From Charina bottae (lineage: Eukaryota; Chordata; Lepidosauria; Squamata; Charinaidae): a stretch of 64,000 bases of DNA. The position numbers and the translations under genes are program-made. Below, in pieces: positions 30,476 through 42,828 of the stretch (positions are counted from its first letter, which is position 1; every line of letters begins with the position of its first letter). The notes below the pieces were generated by a model. It was not told where the DNA came from. It searched no databases and saw nothing but the letters and a program-made list of their open reading frames with translations. The DNA lies in contig JALMGJ010000016.1 of the NCBI GenBank assembly GCA_023362775.1, forward strand, positions 3,642,001-3,706,000, read 5' to 3'.

Positions 30476-33400
30476 ATAAAGTATATTTCTCTATGTACAT
30501 TTGACCAGTATTATAAAAATGAATAAAAATCATACAATTATTAATAGATCCATTCCATGTATGTGTTTTTTATTATTATTCCTTAATATGGTTGCTAATT
30601 TTGCCTAGCCAGGCTTCAATAATTAGTATTTTCATTTCTCTATTGTATTTAGCAGTCAGCAATTACACTGGTTACCAATCTGTCAACACCTTGATATTAA
30701 TCTTAGTTTAAATATAGAAAGGTTGGTTATTTACCCTACAATGAAAGATTCCTCCATGACATTGAGTTATCACAGATTTTGCATATCACTCTCATTAATC
30801 AAATAAAAAACACTAATTCCTTTACTACAAGATGAATAGATAATTTTGAGTGTATTGGTAATAGCATTTTTCATTATCTAATTTCTCAGCCTCAATAACT
30901 GAACAGCTAAGTATCAAATCACAAACAACACAATGTAAATGTAGGTTATGCCCTCTGTTAAGTGTTATTTTACCATGTCATATAATGAAGCATCACAGAT
31001 CCAGAACATTAATTTGGAAAATAGAAGAACATCATGGAGAGATGATAAGTATGGGAAAAGAAGAGGAAGCTACATTTACAGTAGGATTGATGGAAGAGTC
31101 TCTGCACAATTTAGTTGGTAATCATTTGACTATTACTATGGTTTTGATACAGTAAAAATTCCAAGGAAGATAAAAGAGACTGTGAGACTCCTAAAGCCAT
31201 TAAAATGCAGTTTGAAACTTCCCGCTTTTGAAATCTGTTTTCCACTTTATTCATTTTCCTGCCCCATGTATTATCCATTTATAAGATACTCCAAGGCCAG
31301 AAGCTATTGCATGGAGAGGTATTTCCAGTTCATTATGTTAAACATGATCCTTATTGAGATCACATGTTATGACCTTTTTATAGAGGATAAATTCCTTCTC
31401 CAAATTGATGTCCTCCCTATCACACATAAAAAATTTTTCTCTCTCTCTCCCTCTTTCTACCATAGAATACAGATGGGTGGATAGATGATAATGTTCCTTT
31501 GGTTCTGTTCCATATCTCTTTTTCCCAAATGTTCTATCACGTCTTACTCCCCTTTATGCTCAGAGTTGTTTCTGGTGAGTTTCATTTTGACTTTCCCAAC
31601 ACTTTACAAGTTAAAACAAACAAACATCAGGAATTATGTAAAATCTGTCAGATGACACTCTCTTCTGCTGAGAGACTCATCATGGAAGAAAACGAACTCT
31701 GATTCCAAAAATATCACTGCTAACTTTGGAATCTGTATCTCCATCCATTTTCCACCAATATAGAGAAAAGCATGGACTTCTTTCAACGTGTATGGAGGCG
31801 AACCAAGCTCTTGGAAGCATATTTCTACCCCTTGGATTTTTTTCACAGTTTGTATAGGAAAGAGACTGCAACAGGCCTTAGTGTGGCAGATGTGTTTCAT
31901 TAATATTCAGAAGACTGAGAAGAGTGAATGACTTCCTTGGAGGAAAACTAAAGACAGCATTAAATAGTTTCTAATACAGGGGAGCTCTTTAATGGAGGCT
32001 TTGGGAGCTGCACATAGAAATGGTGTTTCCATCCCACAATCTTCACTGAATAAATGGAAAGGGAAAAAAGTCACTGCATGTGGCACTACCTGGCTGAATA
32101 GAATGGTAGTCTGGAGGGGGTAATTTTATGGAAACAAAATATTGAAAGGATCCCTGACTTTCTTTGAGTCCACAGAATATTCAATATGAGGCAGAGCCTT
32201 ACCTGAGTGAGCCCTGCTCACTCCATTTATCCATTGTGAAAAAGAATAGACAATCCATTGAATGGGGCCTCTACAAGGCAGGCACTCTGGTCTACCCTGA
32301 AGGTTAAGAGCCTTAAGTGTATGAGCTGCCAACTCCTTACTTCTGTGATTAGCCATAACTACAGCAAAGTATGAATACAGCCTGAACTGATTTTAGAACA
32401 AACATTATTTTATAAATGGTATGATTGTTTATGCCAGCAATAACACAATTTGCATAAGAATTATCTTGCATGGCTGTATTGTTTACATAATGTATAATAC
32501 ATGCATTTGATAAATATGTATTTAATTGACAGAGTGTAACAGCTTTTTCTGAGTGTTTTTCCCCTCCCTAAAGGCATGCGTTTCAAAAGCCATCTGCCTA
32601 AATATGCACAAGCCATATTCACTCTTCACAGGTAAAATGATGCATATTTTATAATCTACCATGAAGCAAATAAATAAGGAAACAAGGATCTGGCAGTTGT
32701 AGGTACTATTTTCTGAAATGTATTAATAAAAGCGGAAATGGAGGAAGTTCACATTAAAGTTTACATACTGCTCTGGCACTTGGACATTTGCATTCCGAGC
32801 ACCCCATTTTGATCTGCGTAGGAAGGCTATGAGGACTGGCTGACCACTCAGTGGAATGGTTATGTTTGATGGTTTACTGCACTTTGCTCACACATGGATG
32901 AAAATCACATGGTCTTCCACATATGCCAATGGGCCATTTTGATCCCTAATACTGCAGGCACCCATGAAATTGTGCCTGATGTGATTTGAAAGCTCAGCAT
33001 CATGATGTCATTTGTAGATCTTTCCTACAAACATATTTCAGCATAGTTCACAAGATGATATTACAGTAAAATAGAACTACATCAACAATGTACAACCAGC
33101 CACCAGCCCCTGACAATAACAGCAAAAGCACTTTCCAAATTCACCCTAATGAAATGGCCCAGCTTTTCAAATATAGCTTCCTTTCCCATTAGACATTAAA
33201 GGTACATTTCATCTCAGATGCATGAGAGCACAAACATATCTTAACATTGCATCAGATAAATGCACGAACTAGTTCAACTGGGGTGGCATAACTAGAACAC
33301 CTCCAATGATGCATTTTATCAACTGTCACTCATTCATGTTCAAGTGATGTGTGGATGTATAATCAGCAGCTGATGAAAATGCACTGTGAATCATGCCCCA

Positions 33401-35467
33401 ATGTAGACCAGTCAAGGGGAGGGAAATCACACAACTGTGTGAATCACTCCTTGATTTAATCTGGTTTGGTTTTTATCATGGGTCTGTTTACATCTTAGTA
33501 GCAGATCATTTTTTATGTAGTCTGAAGAGTATAACCAAAACTATTAATTCCCATGGTGAGCAAAATCAAAACATTTGCATTCACCCAGCAACATGATTCA
33601 CAGACTCTATCATTACAAGCATATGTGTCCTTCCACTTAAGGTTGTTATGCATGAGTCATATATAGACTTCAAAATATTAGGAGCCAAATGGGGCTAGGG
33701 AATATGGAAAGGGACCATTCTACCATTAACAATGATGCTAGATGACATCATGCCATTGTTAGCAAACATGCTGTAGAGAATGAAGGTGTCTTCACCCCCA
33801 AATGGGATCTGCCTCTGAGAGGATCTGTCATCTTGCTCCTGCTCAGCCTTCACTTGGCACAAATTCACCTGAATTTCAGGTGAATTTCTCACTCAGATTC
33901 TGTTTCTGAACCAAATGGTTGACAAGAATAAAAAGAAGAGTTATTTATTTTCCTAAACCGTCTGTTTGGCTGCTGTTTGAGATTAAACAATGAGGCAGGC
34001 TTATTTCTTCCAAAAAAAGGCCAAGAGCTAGCATTATAATGATTTTAACAGTGGACACTGGCCACAACATTGATCAGGAACAACATTCACACAACACTAG
34101 TGATTTTTATAAAATTCTGGGGATTCATATTTAAAAAACATATGTCAAACCCTCTCTCTTGAACCTTATTCATCTATTCTGCATATATAGTTTTTTTAAA
34201 AAGAAATATATGGAACATTGGATTGCCCTACAGGCCAAGCACCAGTGTCATATCTAATGTTGGCCCGTCCCCTTGACATCTAAGTGTTCCTAGTTACATA
34301 AGAGTTCTGCCAGCCTTAAGCATCTCTGCACCAAGAATTGCTCACAAGTAGTGCTAAACACATGGATACCATGGGTATAAGATACGGACATTGGTGAACT
34401 CTGTGGGAATCGTACCTAGGACTATTGAAAAAGGAAGGATATATAGAGTTTGACCAAATCTAAGAGAATCCATGTTGAGAGGAAAGTGATCTTTGTGAAT
34501 ATACTCAGTGATAGTTTACTAATGATAAACATTCTAGTCACACTAGAACGACTAATGAAAAGAACCATACCAGAATGAAGAAGGATAGAACAGAGGATAT
34601 TCCATTCCAGATCAGTGACACTGCATCAAAGTTGGGCATAGAATGGCTGGAAGGTCATGATAAATGAGACCCAGTGATTAGCAGTGGAACTGTTCATTCT
34701 GATGGATGTAGGTGTTGTGAATGACTGATATTTGAAGATGATGTTATTGAGACCAGAAGAAAATAATTTGTTCCAATATTTCCCTTCCAACCTGGGAGGG
34801 AACTTGTAATAATGTCCACCTTTTGGACATTAATTGTTGGTCAGAGTCACAGGAGTATAAGAAGGAGAGCTAGTTAACTCAGCTTTTCATTCAGTTTTAT
34901 CTCTAACAGCCCTACCTGAGCTCCTAGCAACTTTCCATCAGCTTTCATATCAACAGGTAGAAGCTGGCTGGCCACTAGTTCTTCTTACACCTGCATGTAA
35001 GGGTAAATTACCTTGCAGACTCTGCTAATCTCCTATTTTAATCCTTTTTTGAATAGAAAGAAGCAGGAAATTCAAGATTATAAAGCTTATTTTTTATTTT
35101 TTTTCTGTAACCTGTAATTGAACAATTACTGGGTAAATGAAAATAATTATTGTATGCTGTGTTTTGCTGTGTTTTGCTAGTATGAATGATGCAGTTGACA
35201 CATGAATAAGAACTGCAGAAGGCGGTAGGAACCACAGTTCATAAAGGATGAATGGAATGAGCAGGAAATACTCATAAGCTTCGGATGTTAAGATTCCAAC
35301 ATAGATTGAGTATAATAAACTCGGTTGTGGCTAGGAGGCAAATACATATTTCATGGAAAGCATATTAAGTATTAGTGATGGTTTATCCATTTTGGCTCTG
35401 CAGTGTAATAATCCAAGGACAGCAGTCACATCCTTCCAGGGGCAAATTACATTCATCTAAGAACCAG

Positions 35468-35613
35468 GGCAAAAAATCAGGAATCCAGTCACACCTTTTC
35501 CAACTAACACATTTTATTAAAAGGCATAAGATTTTGTGAGCTGCAGCTCACCTCATCAGATGTTAGGCAGAAAATATGCTACCAGATTCCTGATTTTTTT
35601 GACCCCATAGGCT
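35468..35613 (-). mobile_element. Penelope-like element, third family, decayed head-to-head copy
   Basis: Inverted ends AAAAATCAGGAATC (35474-35487) and GATTCCTGATTTTT (from 35587) face each other. On the minus strand CTGATGA (plus-strand 35553-35559) is followed by G, then GTGAGC, TGCA, GCTCAC (35551-35536), and then AAAA instead of GAAA. The helix is perfect but the core guanine is lost, so any ribozyme would be dead. It is the same family as the interrupted copy at 3.0-3.5 kb. Confidence 0.55.
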
Positions 35614-36090
35614 AACCCGGATCTCCTCCTACAATGTCTAAGCACCATGGGAGTAGGAACCCTACATGAAGAAACGCTTGAATAGATTGAGAATAATGAG
35701 TGAGACTAAATAATTCTGCTCCAGGTGTTAATCTCAGTTGATTTTCTGCACTCACTGTCTCCTGTGCTAACCTACACTAGAACAGGAGGCCAGTAAGACA
35801 CATTCCTAGTAGCCTCAATTAGGACCAGATGCCTCTCTTCACTGATAAATTGGTGTTCCTGACTGTGGATTTGTCTGGGCAGTTCATGCTGGAATTGAGA
35901 CACACACTAAAGGGGCAATTGCTTTGCAATGTTGAATCAATAATCTCTGCAATTGTGGTTGAAATGCATTCTGTTGCCTTGGTGGTTGATGCTGACTGGG
36001 AACAGAAATTCTACATTCACCGAAGACTAGCAAATGCAACAGAACCTTCTCTATAAATTTGCTCTATGTCAGGATAAAATGCAGGCCAAG
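35614..36090. other. unannotated stretch
   Basis: No gene supported. The 75-codon plus-strand ORF at 35829-36056 has no recognisable domain. Confidence 0.35.
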
Positions 36091-36200
36091 TATGTATGTA
36101 TGTATGTATGTACGTATGTATTTATAAGATTTCTTTAGGTACCCAACTCATGTAATCACGACTCCAGGAGTACATCAAATTAAACTAAAACAAACAAAAT
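36091..36200 (-). repeat. (GTAT)n microsatellite and short LINE-tail-like block
   Basis: About eight GTAT units (36091-36124) are followed by TTATAAGATTTCTTTAGGTACCCAACTC, which may be the 3' end of a LINE in minus orientation. Confidence 0.45.
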
Positions 36201-36275
36201 TTGATTACTAAACCATACAAAATCAAATTAAAAGATTAATAGCCAACATCGTTATCCAACTCTGCATGGCCATGG

Positions 36276-37090
36276 TGTCCTGGTTCAGCCTCTGCCCCAG
36301 GACTTCAGTGAGGAGTCAGAAGATGAGCTGCCCCTGGTGATCCCCCAGGGGACTGAACCAGACGAGGTCCCAGACACAGGCATGGCCCCAGACGAAGACC
36401 CAGCACCACAGGGCAGTGGGGAGTTGGCAATACCCGAGGCTACAGGGGAGCAAGCTGGGGATGGTGGTTTGTCCCTACCCTCTAGCCAGCAGCCAATAAC
36501 CGAGGCTACAGGGGAGCAAGCCGGGGATGGTGGTTTGTCCCCACCGTCTAGCCAGCAAGCTGGATCCCATCAGACTCCCAGCTCACCTGAATCACCCAAA
36601 GGGCAGAGATGGAGGCGTGTGTGCCTCGCCTTAAAGGACAGAAGGAGAAGTGCCCGGTTAGCTGCAAGAGATTTACGCAGAGGAGAAGTGGAGTCTTTGC
36701 AGGACCCAGATGACAGCTCCTAAACTCCTAATAAATAACCAGCAGAGCGGTGAGTGGGTTGTGGGAGCAACGTAGCATATTGGCTTTGCGACCACTCTGG
36801 CAACCTGGCTTGATTCCTCATTTCCTGACTCGGTTTGGACTACTGTTACTCTGACTTCTGGACTCCTTGACTTGGCTTTGACTTCTCGCTGACCTACTTG
36901 TTACCACCCCTGACCTGGCTTTGGAATATCGGTTGTCTTCTGGATTAACTCTGACTTCGGCAAATGAACTCTGGACTTCTCTCTCAGCTTTTCCCTACAG
37001 CATAACTTCTGGCTGTTGGTGAGTGAATTCCTGCCTGCACCTCACAAGCAGAGCCTCTGTTTAACTTGATACTCGAGGCTAGCCAGCACA
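36276..37090 (+). mobile_element. solo LTR, 815 bp
   Basis: The unit begins TGTCCTGGTTCAGCC and ends AGCCAGCACA, so it has TG...CA borders. A perfect 5-bp duplication CATGG lies at 36271-36275 and 37091-37095. A polyadenylation signal AATAAA is at about 36729, giving a plus-strand orientation. A 66-bp unit containing GAGGCTACAGGGGAGCAAGC is duplicated at 36436 and 36502. The 128-codon acidic ORF at 36337-36723 lies inside the LTR and includes that duplication. A 5-bp duplication fits Ty3/gypsy or some endogenous retroviruses. The internal region was lost by LTR-LTR recombination. Confidence 0.8.
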
Positions 37091-37095
37091 CATGG

Positions 37096-38542
37096 TCAAC
37101 CAGATGCATACCCAAAATCCCGAAAGAAGTGCAGGGTTATGCAAAAATTTACTTCTAGCATTTCTTCTTTCAATGCGGGATAATATGCTATACCTGAATG
37201 TTCCTTCAATTGTATAAACTGTTGCTTTTTCCATAGCTTTATCTTCTATAAATATATGCCTTAATGTGAATTAATGTGCATTAAAAATCCAGTTCTTCTC
37301 TACCATGCTTTCACCCATCCTCCCACCCAAACATAAATGCTTTTCTAAGTGTGTTGATTTTAGTACAAATCTGCTAAGAAGCAAGCTTGTTAAAACCAAA
37401 CTGTAAAAGATAAAGTGCTAGAGGGCTACTGTATAAGTTTCTTTCATCGAACATGCAGCAATAAAATGAAGATTCAGTGCCACAGGGTTACAGATTCACA
37501 GAAGCCTAATGCTCAAGGCATTCAGATGCCTTGCTAATCCCACAGTCCCATGCGTTTTGAAAATTCACACTTAGAAGTAATTCTGCTTCCTTGGAATCAC
37601 AGGGTTGCAGTCAGGAGGGGTGAACAACTGTAGAGGAAAAAAATATTACCAGTAAGGATTGGGGAAATATGCATGCCTTTGCAGGATTAAAGTGAAATAT
37701 ACATATGCAAACCCTTTTAGCCTTAGTTCTCTCCCTGAAGAATACCATTAAATATACAATACTTTGTGTGCTACATACCCTATTAAAATGATTTCACACG
37801 AAGTTGGATCAGTCAATTCTATTAAGATTCCCATTGGAGTTCCATGACTGACCTTGCTTGACATCAGATTCTTCATCTATCAGGGACCCCTTAAAAACTT
37901 CCTACATGTCCCTTCCACTTTCATGACTAGAAGCTCTTCCTCCACCCACTTTCCTAATGATTTAGTTAACTTCAAAATCAACCTAAGAGAAACTGAGAAG
38001 TTACAAAGTAAGATGGTATGAATGGATGTGTAGCACGAACTGAATAGCAGTCCCTTACCAAGACTCAAAGCCTCGTATGAAAAGAAAACAGGGAAAAGGT
38101 ATGTCTGAGACAGAGAAAGGACCATATTGAATAGAAAACTAATGATAGATTTCAGCCTCCCTGTTGCATTTAATATTTGCCCATTAGAGAAAATGTCCCA
38201 GTGACAGTTGCCAACGTGAGGCTACACTATCTGAATATGTCAAGAAGTCTCTCACTCGTATAACAGTTATACATAAAGAAAACCTAGCTAAGAATTAATG
38301 AGAAATTTGTCCCATTTGATATTTTCATACACATTTACCATATTTACCCATATAGGTGAACTAAAATGTACATGCTTTCTGAAATGTAAACTATTCTTAA
38401 GTTTTACAATGTTCTGCACAACTTCAATATTCCTAGAGAGAAAAAGACAGACCAGTAAATGTGCACTTAAAAGATCATGGATTTGTCAAAGTACACTGTG
38501 TAAGGGAGAACTGTATATATTAGGAAACCTGCATATGACAAC
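37096..38542. other. unannotated stretch
   Basis: No gene or named repeat. Confidence 0.4.
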
Positions 38543-38644
38543 AGGAAGGAAGGAAGGAAGGAAGGAAGGAAGGAAGGAAGGAAGGAAGGAAGGAAGGAAG
38601 GAAGGAAGGAAGGAAGGAAGGAAGGAAGGAAGGAAGGAAGGAAG
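38543..38644 (+). repeat. (GGAA)n microsatellite
   Basis: About 25 perfect GGAA units. Confidence 0.95.
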
Positions 38645-39589
38645 TTCACACTTAAGGAAAGTAAAAAAATCACAAAACTGAAAAACAGTAAAACTGAACT
38701 TGACCAGTCTGTCTATCCCTAACCCTGGCCTCAATTACATGAAATCATGCTAAAAATTCAAATAAAAGTTTGCTCAGCTAACAAAGCTTGAAGACATGAA
38801 TAGATTAATGTCCAGAGCAGAACTGTGATACATGAATAAGACGATTACTGTATATGTAGGTTCAATCAACCTTTCCTTTAGCACACAGTTCATCTTTGAA
38901 ATGTACAGAAGAACGTGAAGTGCCCTGCAGATGTAATGATATCTGTAGTAATGGCAAAGCCCTGGATTTGGTAAACCATGCTTAGGACCGTGCAGAGAAC
39001 CCCTGGTTGGTTTTAAGAGCTAGATCTATAAATTTACACAACATTTAGACCAATGTGAGTGGGGGAAAGCAGGCCAAACATAATAGAAATTGATGCAAGG
39101 CTTCAATTTGTAAAACTTGTTCTTGAAACTATCTATAATGTTGTTGCTGTTTGGGGATGAAATACATAAGAACATTAGAATAGCATGAGTGGGCAAAATA
39201 TGTTACATTTATTGAAAATGGAGCACTAATTAATTGCTCTGCTACATTCCTTTAAAATCTTTCTCATTTTTGTGCCCATAGCTGTTTTGTTTGTTGAATT
39301 ATTTGTTTGTTTAGGGACAGCACCTGATGAAATTTGCAGCAAAGATAATCCCTATGATGGAGGATTGTAGTAGACCAGACTGTTGGGGGTTGAAGACAGG
39401 GAGAAAGTGTAAGAAATGACCTTACTTGGTTTTTCCAGAATCCTTAAGTCAGTTAACTAAATAAAACAAAGCCATGCAAATTAAGTTTGACTGGTGCAGA
39501 TTATATCTGTACAATGTTTTTTTAGAGTGTTTGTGAAGTCATTTGCCACTGCCTTCATCCTGGGTGTATGTGTGTATGTGTGTATGTGT

Positions 39590-39590
<1 letters not shown>
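38645..39590. other. unannotated stretch
   Basis: No gene or named repeat. Confidence 0.4.

Positions 39591-39657
<67 letters not shown>
39591..39657 (+). repeat. (TAGA)n microsatellite
   Basis: About 16 TAGA units preceded by a short GTGTATGT tract. Confidence 0.95.
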
Positions 39658-39895
39658 TTTCACATCTCTAGCTGTCAGCCCTTTGAGGTAGGCTGCATCA
39701 GAAAAGAGGCTCCCTAAGTTTGAATGGAACTCTACTTCATTGAGATATGCTATAGTAACATAAAGCCAGAGTTTTTCCTTCCTTCCCTCTTATATTCTAG
39801 TAAATTAGGGTAAAGGTAGTCTGAGCTTCTTTCTAATGCTTTCCCTGTTCCTGGGTTTAAAGCATGCTTTTGTTTTTGTAATTGATTCTCCATTG

Positions 39896-40075
39896 TTTCT
39901 ATCTCTATCTCTATCATCTCTATCTCTATCTCTATCTCTATCTCTATCTCTATCTCTATCTCTATCTCTATCTCTATCTCTCTCTATCATCTCTATCTCT
40001 ATCTCTACCACCTCTACCACCTCTACCACCTCTACCACCTCTACCTCTACCTCTATCATCTCTGTCTCTATCTTC
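39896..40075 (+). repeat. (TATCTC)n / (TACCAC)n compound microsatellite
   Basis: A TATCTC hexamer array is interrupted by TATCAT and then continues as TACCACCTC units. It gives artefactual repeat ORFs in both directions. Confidence 0.9.
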
Positions 40076-40104
40076 ATCAGTAGCGTGTAGCCCTGAAATT
40101 TCGA

Positions 40105-40130
40105 AGTAGTCTCCCATCCAAGTACTAAGC
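40105..40130 (-). pseudogene. 5S rRNA-like fragment
   Basis: The plus strand at about 40110-40128 reads TCTCCCATCCAAGTACTAA, the reverse complement of the conserved central segment of vertebrate 5S rRNA. Similarity fades on both sides. It may be a remnant of a 5S-derived SINE or a 5S pseudogene. Confidence 0.4.
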
Positions 40131-41091
40131 AATGCTACCAGACAGCCATAAAGAATGTTCATACAACATCTACAGATTGGCAAATAATAAAATGGGGTAT
40201 AGTTTGAAATGAATCTTGAAACTGTATCTTACATTTCCAACCTAGTTTATTACCATACATCATCAAAATAGATTTAGTAAAGACATTTCCTATATTTTGC
40301 AAAAGGGGGAATAGTAAATGAAAAAAGGCTGAAGGAATTAATTTAAAAGAGATTTGTTTGTTAATAATGAAAGATATGAATAAGCAAGACTCAACTTCAA
40401 CTCATGTACGTTCAACATTTTGAGTAAAGCCTTATTTTCTTTTCAATGATGTTCCTCTTTGATTCTTTCTATTAATATTTTTAGAACACTGTGTCTTACC
40501 CACTTTATACAACCAATTAACATAAAGTGATGCATAGGTCAGAAAGGAACAACTTCAACATGATCCAGGATGAAATTGTTCATTCTTAAGAAAAGCTCTA
40601 CAGAGGTTAAGCTGCCCTTAGGCTACTTTAAATTTGCCAGAGATTCTTAAATCTGATAGAGAAAGAAATGAAATAAATCCCAAACATCTTCTCTTTCTTC
40701 TACCTACTGCAAATACACAAGAGGAGATGTTTTCTGTTCTAATGAAAACATACTTGACAAGAACTCAAGAGAAGATGCTTCCCAATTCACACTTTCCCCC
40801 CTTGCATTCCTTTGGAAAGCAGAAACTCATACAGGTACTGAGAAGTTTAGCTACACAGTTATGATTTTTTTAAAAAAGTATGCTTAACCTTCCTGACAAT
40901 CAGAATGTAACAGTATTTGCATTTGCCTTTGGATCTCCATCTCTGTTCTGTTTGGGAAGCCCTGTTCATTACTCTTCAGGAGACAACCCACAAGCCCTTG
41001 GCATGTTGAAGAATGTTGTATTTTAACATGGGAATGTTAAAACCAGTGCTAGGACCTTTAACTAGTATAAGGGCTTGTTAGAAAACATTGT
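40131..41091. other. unannotated stretch
   Basis: No gene or named repeat. Confidence 0.4.
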
Positions 41092-41953
41092 TTATTTTAT
41101 TCGAGATACGAAAGAATTTTTATAATTTGAAAGATGACAGTTTGCCCCACTGTCTAACACCCATTCAGCAGCATTACAGTTTTCAAAAACCTGTGCAATG
41201 TGTGTTGTTGATTGAATAACTTCCTTGTGTGTTGCCTCTTTTATCTGTCCTGTCTTCTGCCTTCTGGACAATAAATTACAGTCCTTGTGCAAGTGTCCAG
41301 CAGATCCACAATTGAAGCACCTCCAGCTTGCCAATGCTGTGGCTTCCATCTTGTGGACTTTCCGTTCTCTCCCCTTCTCATGCATTCCAGAAAAGCTGGT
41401 TGCAGAATTCTCCTGCCTCTTTTCCCATTCAGCAAGCAGTCATGAAGAAACAAACGAAGGAGTTAAATCTGTCTCCGGCATCTCCTCCAAAGTGCAGATC
41501 AAGGTGTCCCGCGATGAATTCAGCGAAGACAAAATTATGTAGGCTTTTGTCAGAAGAGTAAAGTCCATTCCTCTTTCTTGCAATTCTTCAAAAAGCTGCT
41601 GAATTGCATGTAAATGTTCAGGAAGACTGTCTTGCTCTGATAAAAATGCCTTGTACAATCTCCTGGTTTAGGTAACTTTATTTCCTGCCGTTGCTTTCAC
41701 ATATAAATTTCTTAAACTGTCCCAGAGTTCTTTTTCAATGTGCAAACCATGCACATTTAGGAGTTGACTGTCCTCCACTCCTAAAATAATGGAGGCTCTG
41801 GCTCTTTCATCCAGCCTCAGTGAAGAGGTCCTAACAGAGGTCCAGAGATCTTCCCTCCAAAGATACATCTCCATCTTAAGAATTCAAATAATTTGAGTCA
41901 TTCAAATGTTCCAGTGGCATGCCTGGAGTTTGAAAAATTGCAGCAGCAGCCAT
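41092..41953 (-). pseudogene. Ty1/copia gag-protease relic
   Basis: On the minus strand the gag frame starts near 41953 with PLEHLNDSNYL and continues, after a stop, as MEMYLWREDLW. It then reads ARASIILGVEDSQLLNV and KELWDSLRNLY, followed by a block with LPEHLHAIQQLFEELQERG. Next is a zinc knuckle CFNCGSAGHLHKDC (41326-41285), and finally the copia-type protease motif WVLDSGANCHLSNYKNSF. The sequence ends at about 41092 right after the protease motif, so integrase, reverse transcriptase and RNase H are missing. At least three frame breaks are present. Copia elements are sparse in amniotes. Confidence 0.8.
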
Positions 41954-42015
41954 GGCATCTCCCTTGTTTGAGAATCTTTTCTTATTTGCCTTTCAAACTG
42001 AGCTTGACTTTTTCC

Positions 42016-42029
42016 CTGGGCCCATAACC
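42016..42029 (-). promoter_or_regulatory. copia primer-binding site matching initiator tRNA-Met anticodon arm
   Basis: The minus strand reads GGTTATGGGCCCAG. It is fully complementary to the CUGGGCCCAUAACC anticodon-arm segment of eukaryotic initiator tRNA-Met. Copia elements prime with a half-tRNA cut at this place rather than with the tRNA 3' end. The site lies about 60 bp upstream of the gag start, where a primer site should be. Confidence 0.75.
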
Positions 42030-42600
42030 TTTTGGTTATGTGTGTTCTTTTGCATGTGCAGAGTTCAGAAGTGGTTGGCATTAGACACCAGTGATGACAC
42101 CAGGCATTGCAGAAATTCAAAACAGTTGAATTTATTCAAAGACAGAGAATAAAAGAAGGTTTTTGTTTTCCAGAGCCCTGGAAGAGTTCACTCTCTTAGT
42201 TTACATACAGTTTAAGCAGGCAGGCAGGTAAGAGCTAAAAATAACAAAGATACAAAAGCTAAGAGAAGGAGGAGGAGGAGGAGGAGGAGGAGGAGGAGGA
42301 GGAGGAGGAGGAGGAGGAGGGAGAGCCTCCCTTTTATATTTTCTATCTAGGTCACTTGACATTCAAAAGCCAGACCATTGTATCTTTTGGTATCTCTTCA
42401 CCCCAAGAACCATTTGAGCCTGAACATTTTACCCTGAAGGTGCCTCTTGCCATGTGACTTTATCCCTTTGAATAATACATTAACATCCACTACATGCTTT
42501 TAACTTTGTTTTTGCCCAAACTCTTTGCTTTTGAAGGTTGCAGGTGTTATTCATTCCTGTTTTAAAGAGCTTTAAAGGATGTGTGGAAAGCCCTTCCTCT
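42030..42600 (-). mobile_element. probable copia 5' LTR
   Basis: Directly upstream (minus strand) of the primer site lies a region with a TATA box, TATAAAAG (plus-strand 42331-42338), and an AATAAA polyadenylation signal (plus-strand 42131-42136). They are in the order and spacing of U3-R-U5. The outer border is not defined because no second LTR is present. A (GGA)n tract sits between the TATA box and the presumed transcript body. Confidence 0.5.
42266..42322 (+). repeat. (GGA)n microsatellite within the copia LTR
   Basis: About 19 GGA units lie 10-65 bp downstream of the LTR TATA box as read on the minus strand, where it is (TCC)n. Confidence 0.9.
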
Positions 42601-42828
42601 CCTCTACAAATAAATTGTGCAGATCTGGATGTTACCTGTCCACATTTGAGTGAGTCAGTGTTCTACTGAAAATTCATGGCACATATTCACACTCAAGGAA
42701 GTTATGTAGGGATGCTTCTACATATTCAGTTAGGGTGGATTTGACATGCACACCTAAGCTGATATGCACTCAAAAAGCTTCATCATAAAGATAAGGCACA
42801 TGTGGCCCTTAGACATTCTCCACCTCTA
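42601..42828. other. unannotated stretch
   Basis: No feature recognised. Confidence 0.35.

Larger units (their letters stand above)
27449..35467. other. 8-kb stretch poor in recognisable mobile DNA
   Basis: No exon, RNA gene or well-preserved transposable element is seen. Minor features are a GA-rich tract at 29608-29671 and a T-rich LINE-like tail at 30245-30475. Unique-looking AT-rich blocks at 28730-29060 (contains ATATGCAAATTT) and 32430-32720 (contains TTTGCATAAG and several TAAT cores) could be conserved non-coding elements, which needs alignment to test. The short ORFs (31182-31484, 31634-31900, 33695-33892 and others) have no domain support. Confidence 0.5.

Noticed and set aside
36337..36723. 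Possible acidic host protein gene
   Set aside because: It lies completely inside a solo LTR with a CATGG duplication and lacks a known domain. It is kept only as a finding about LTR content.
38298..40090. Repeat-containing ORFs over GGAA, TAGA and TATCTC tracts
   Set aside because: These are simple-sequence translations without unique domains.
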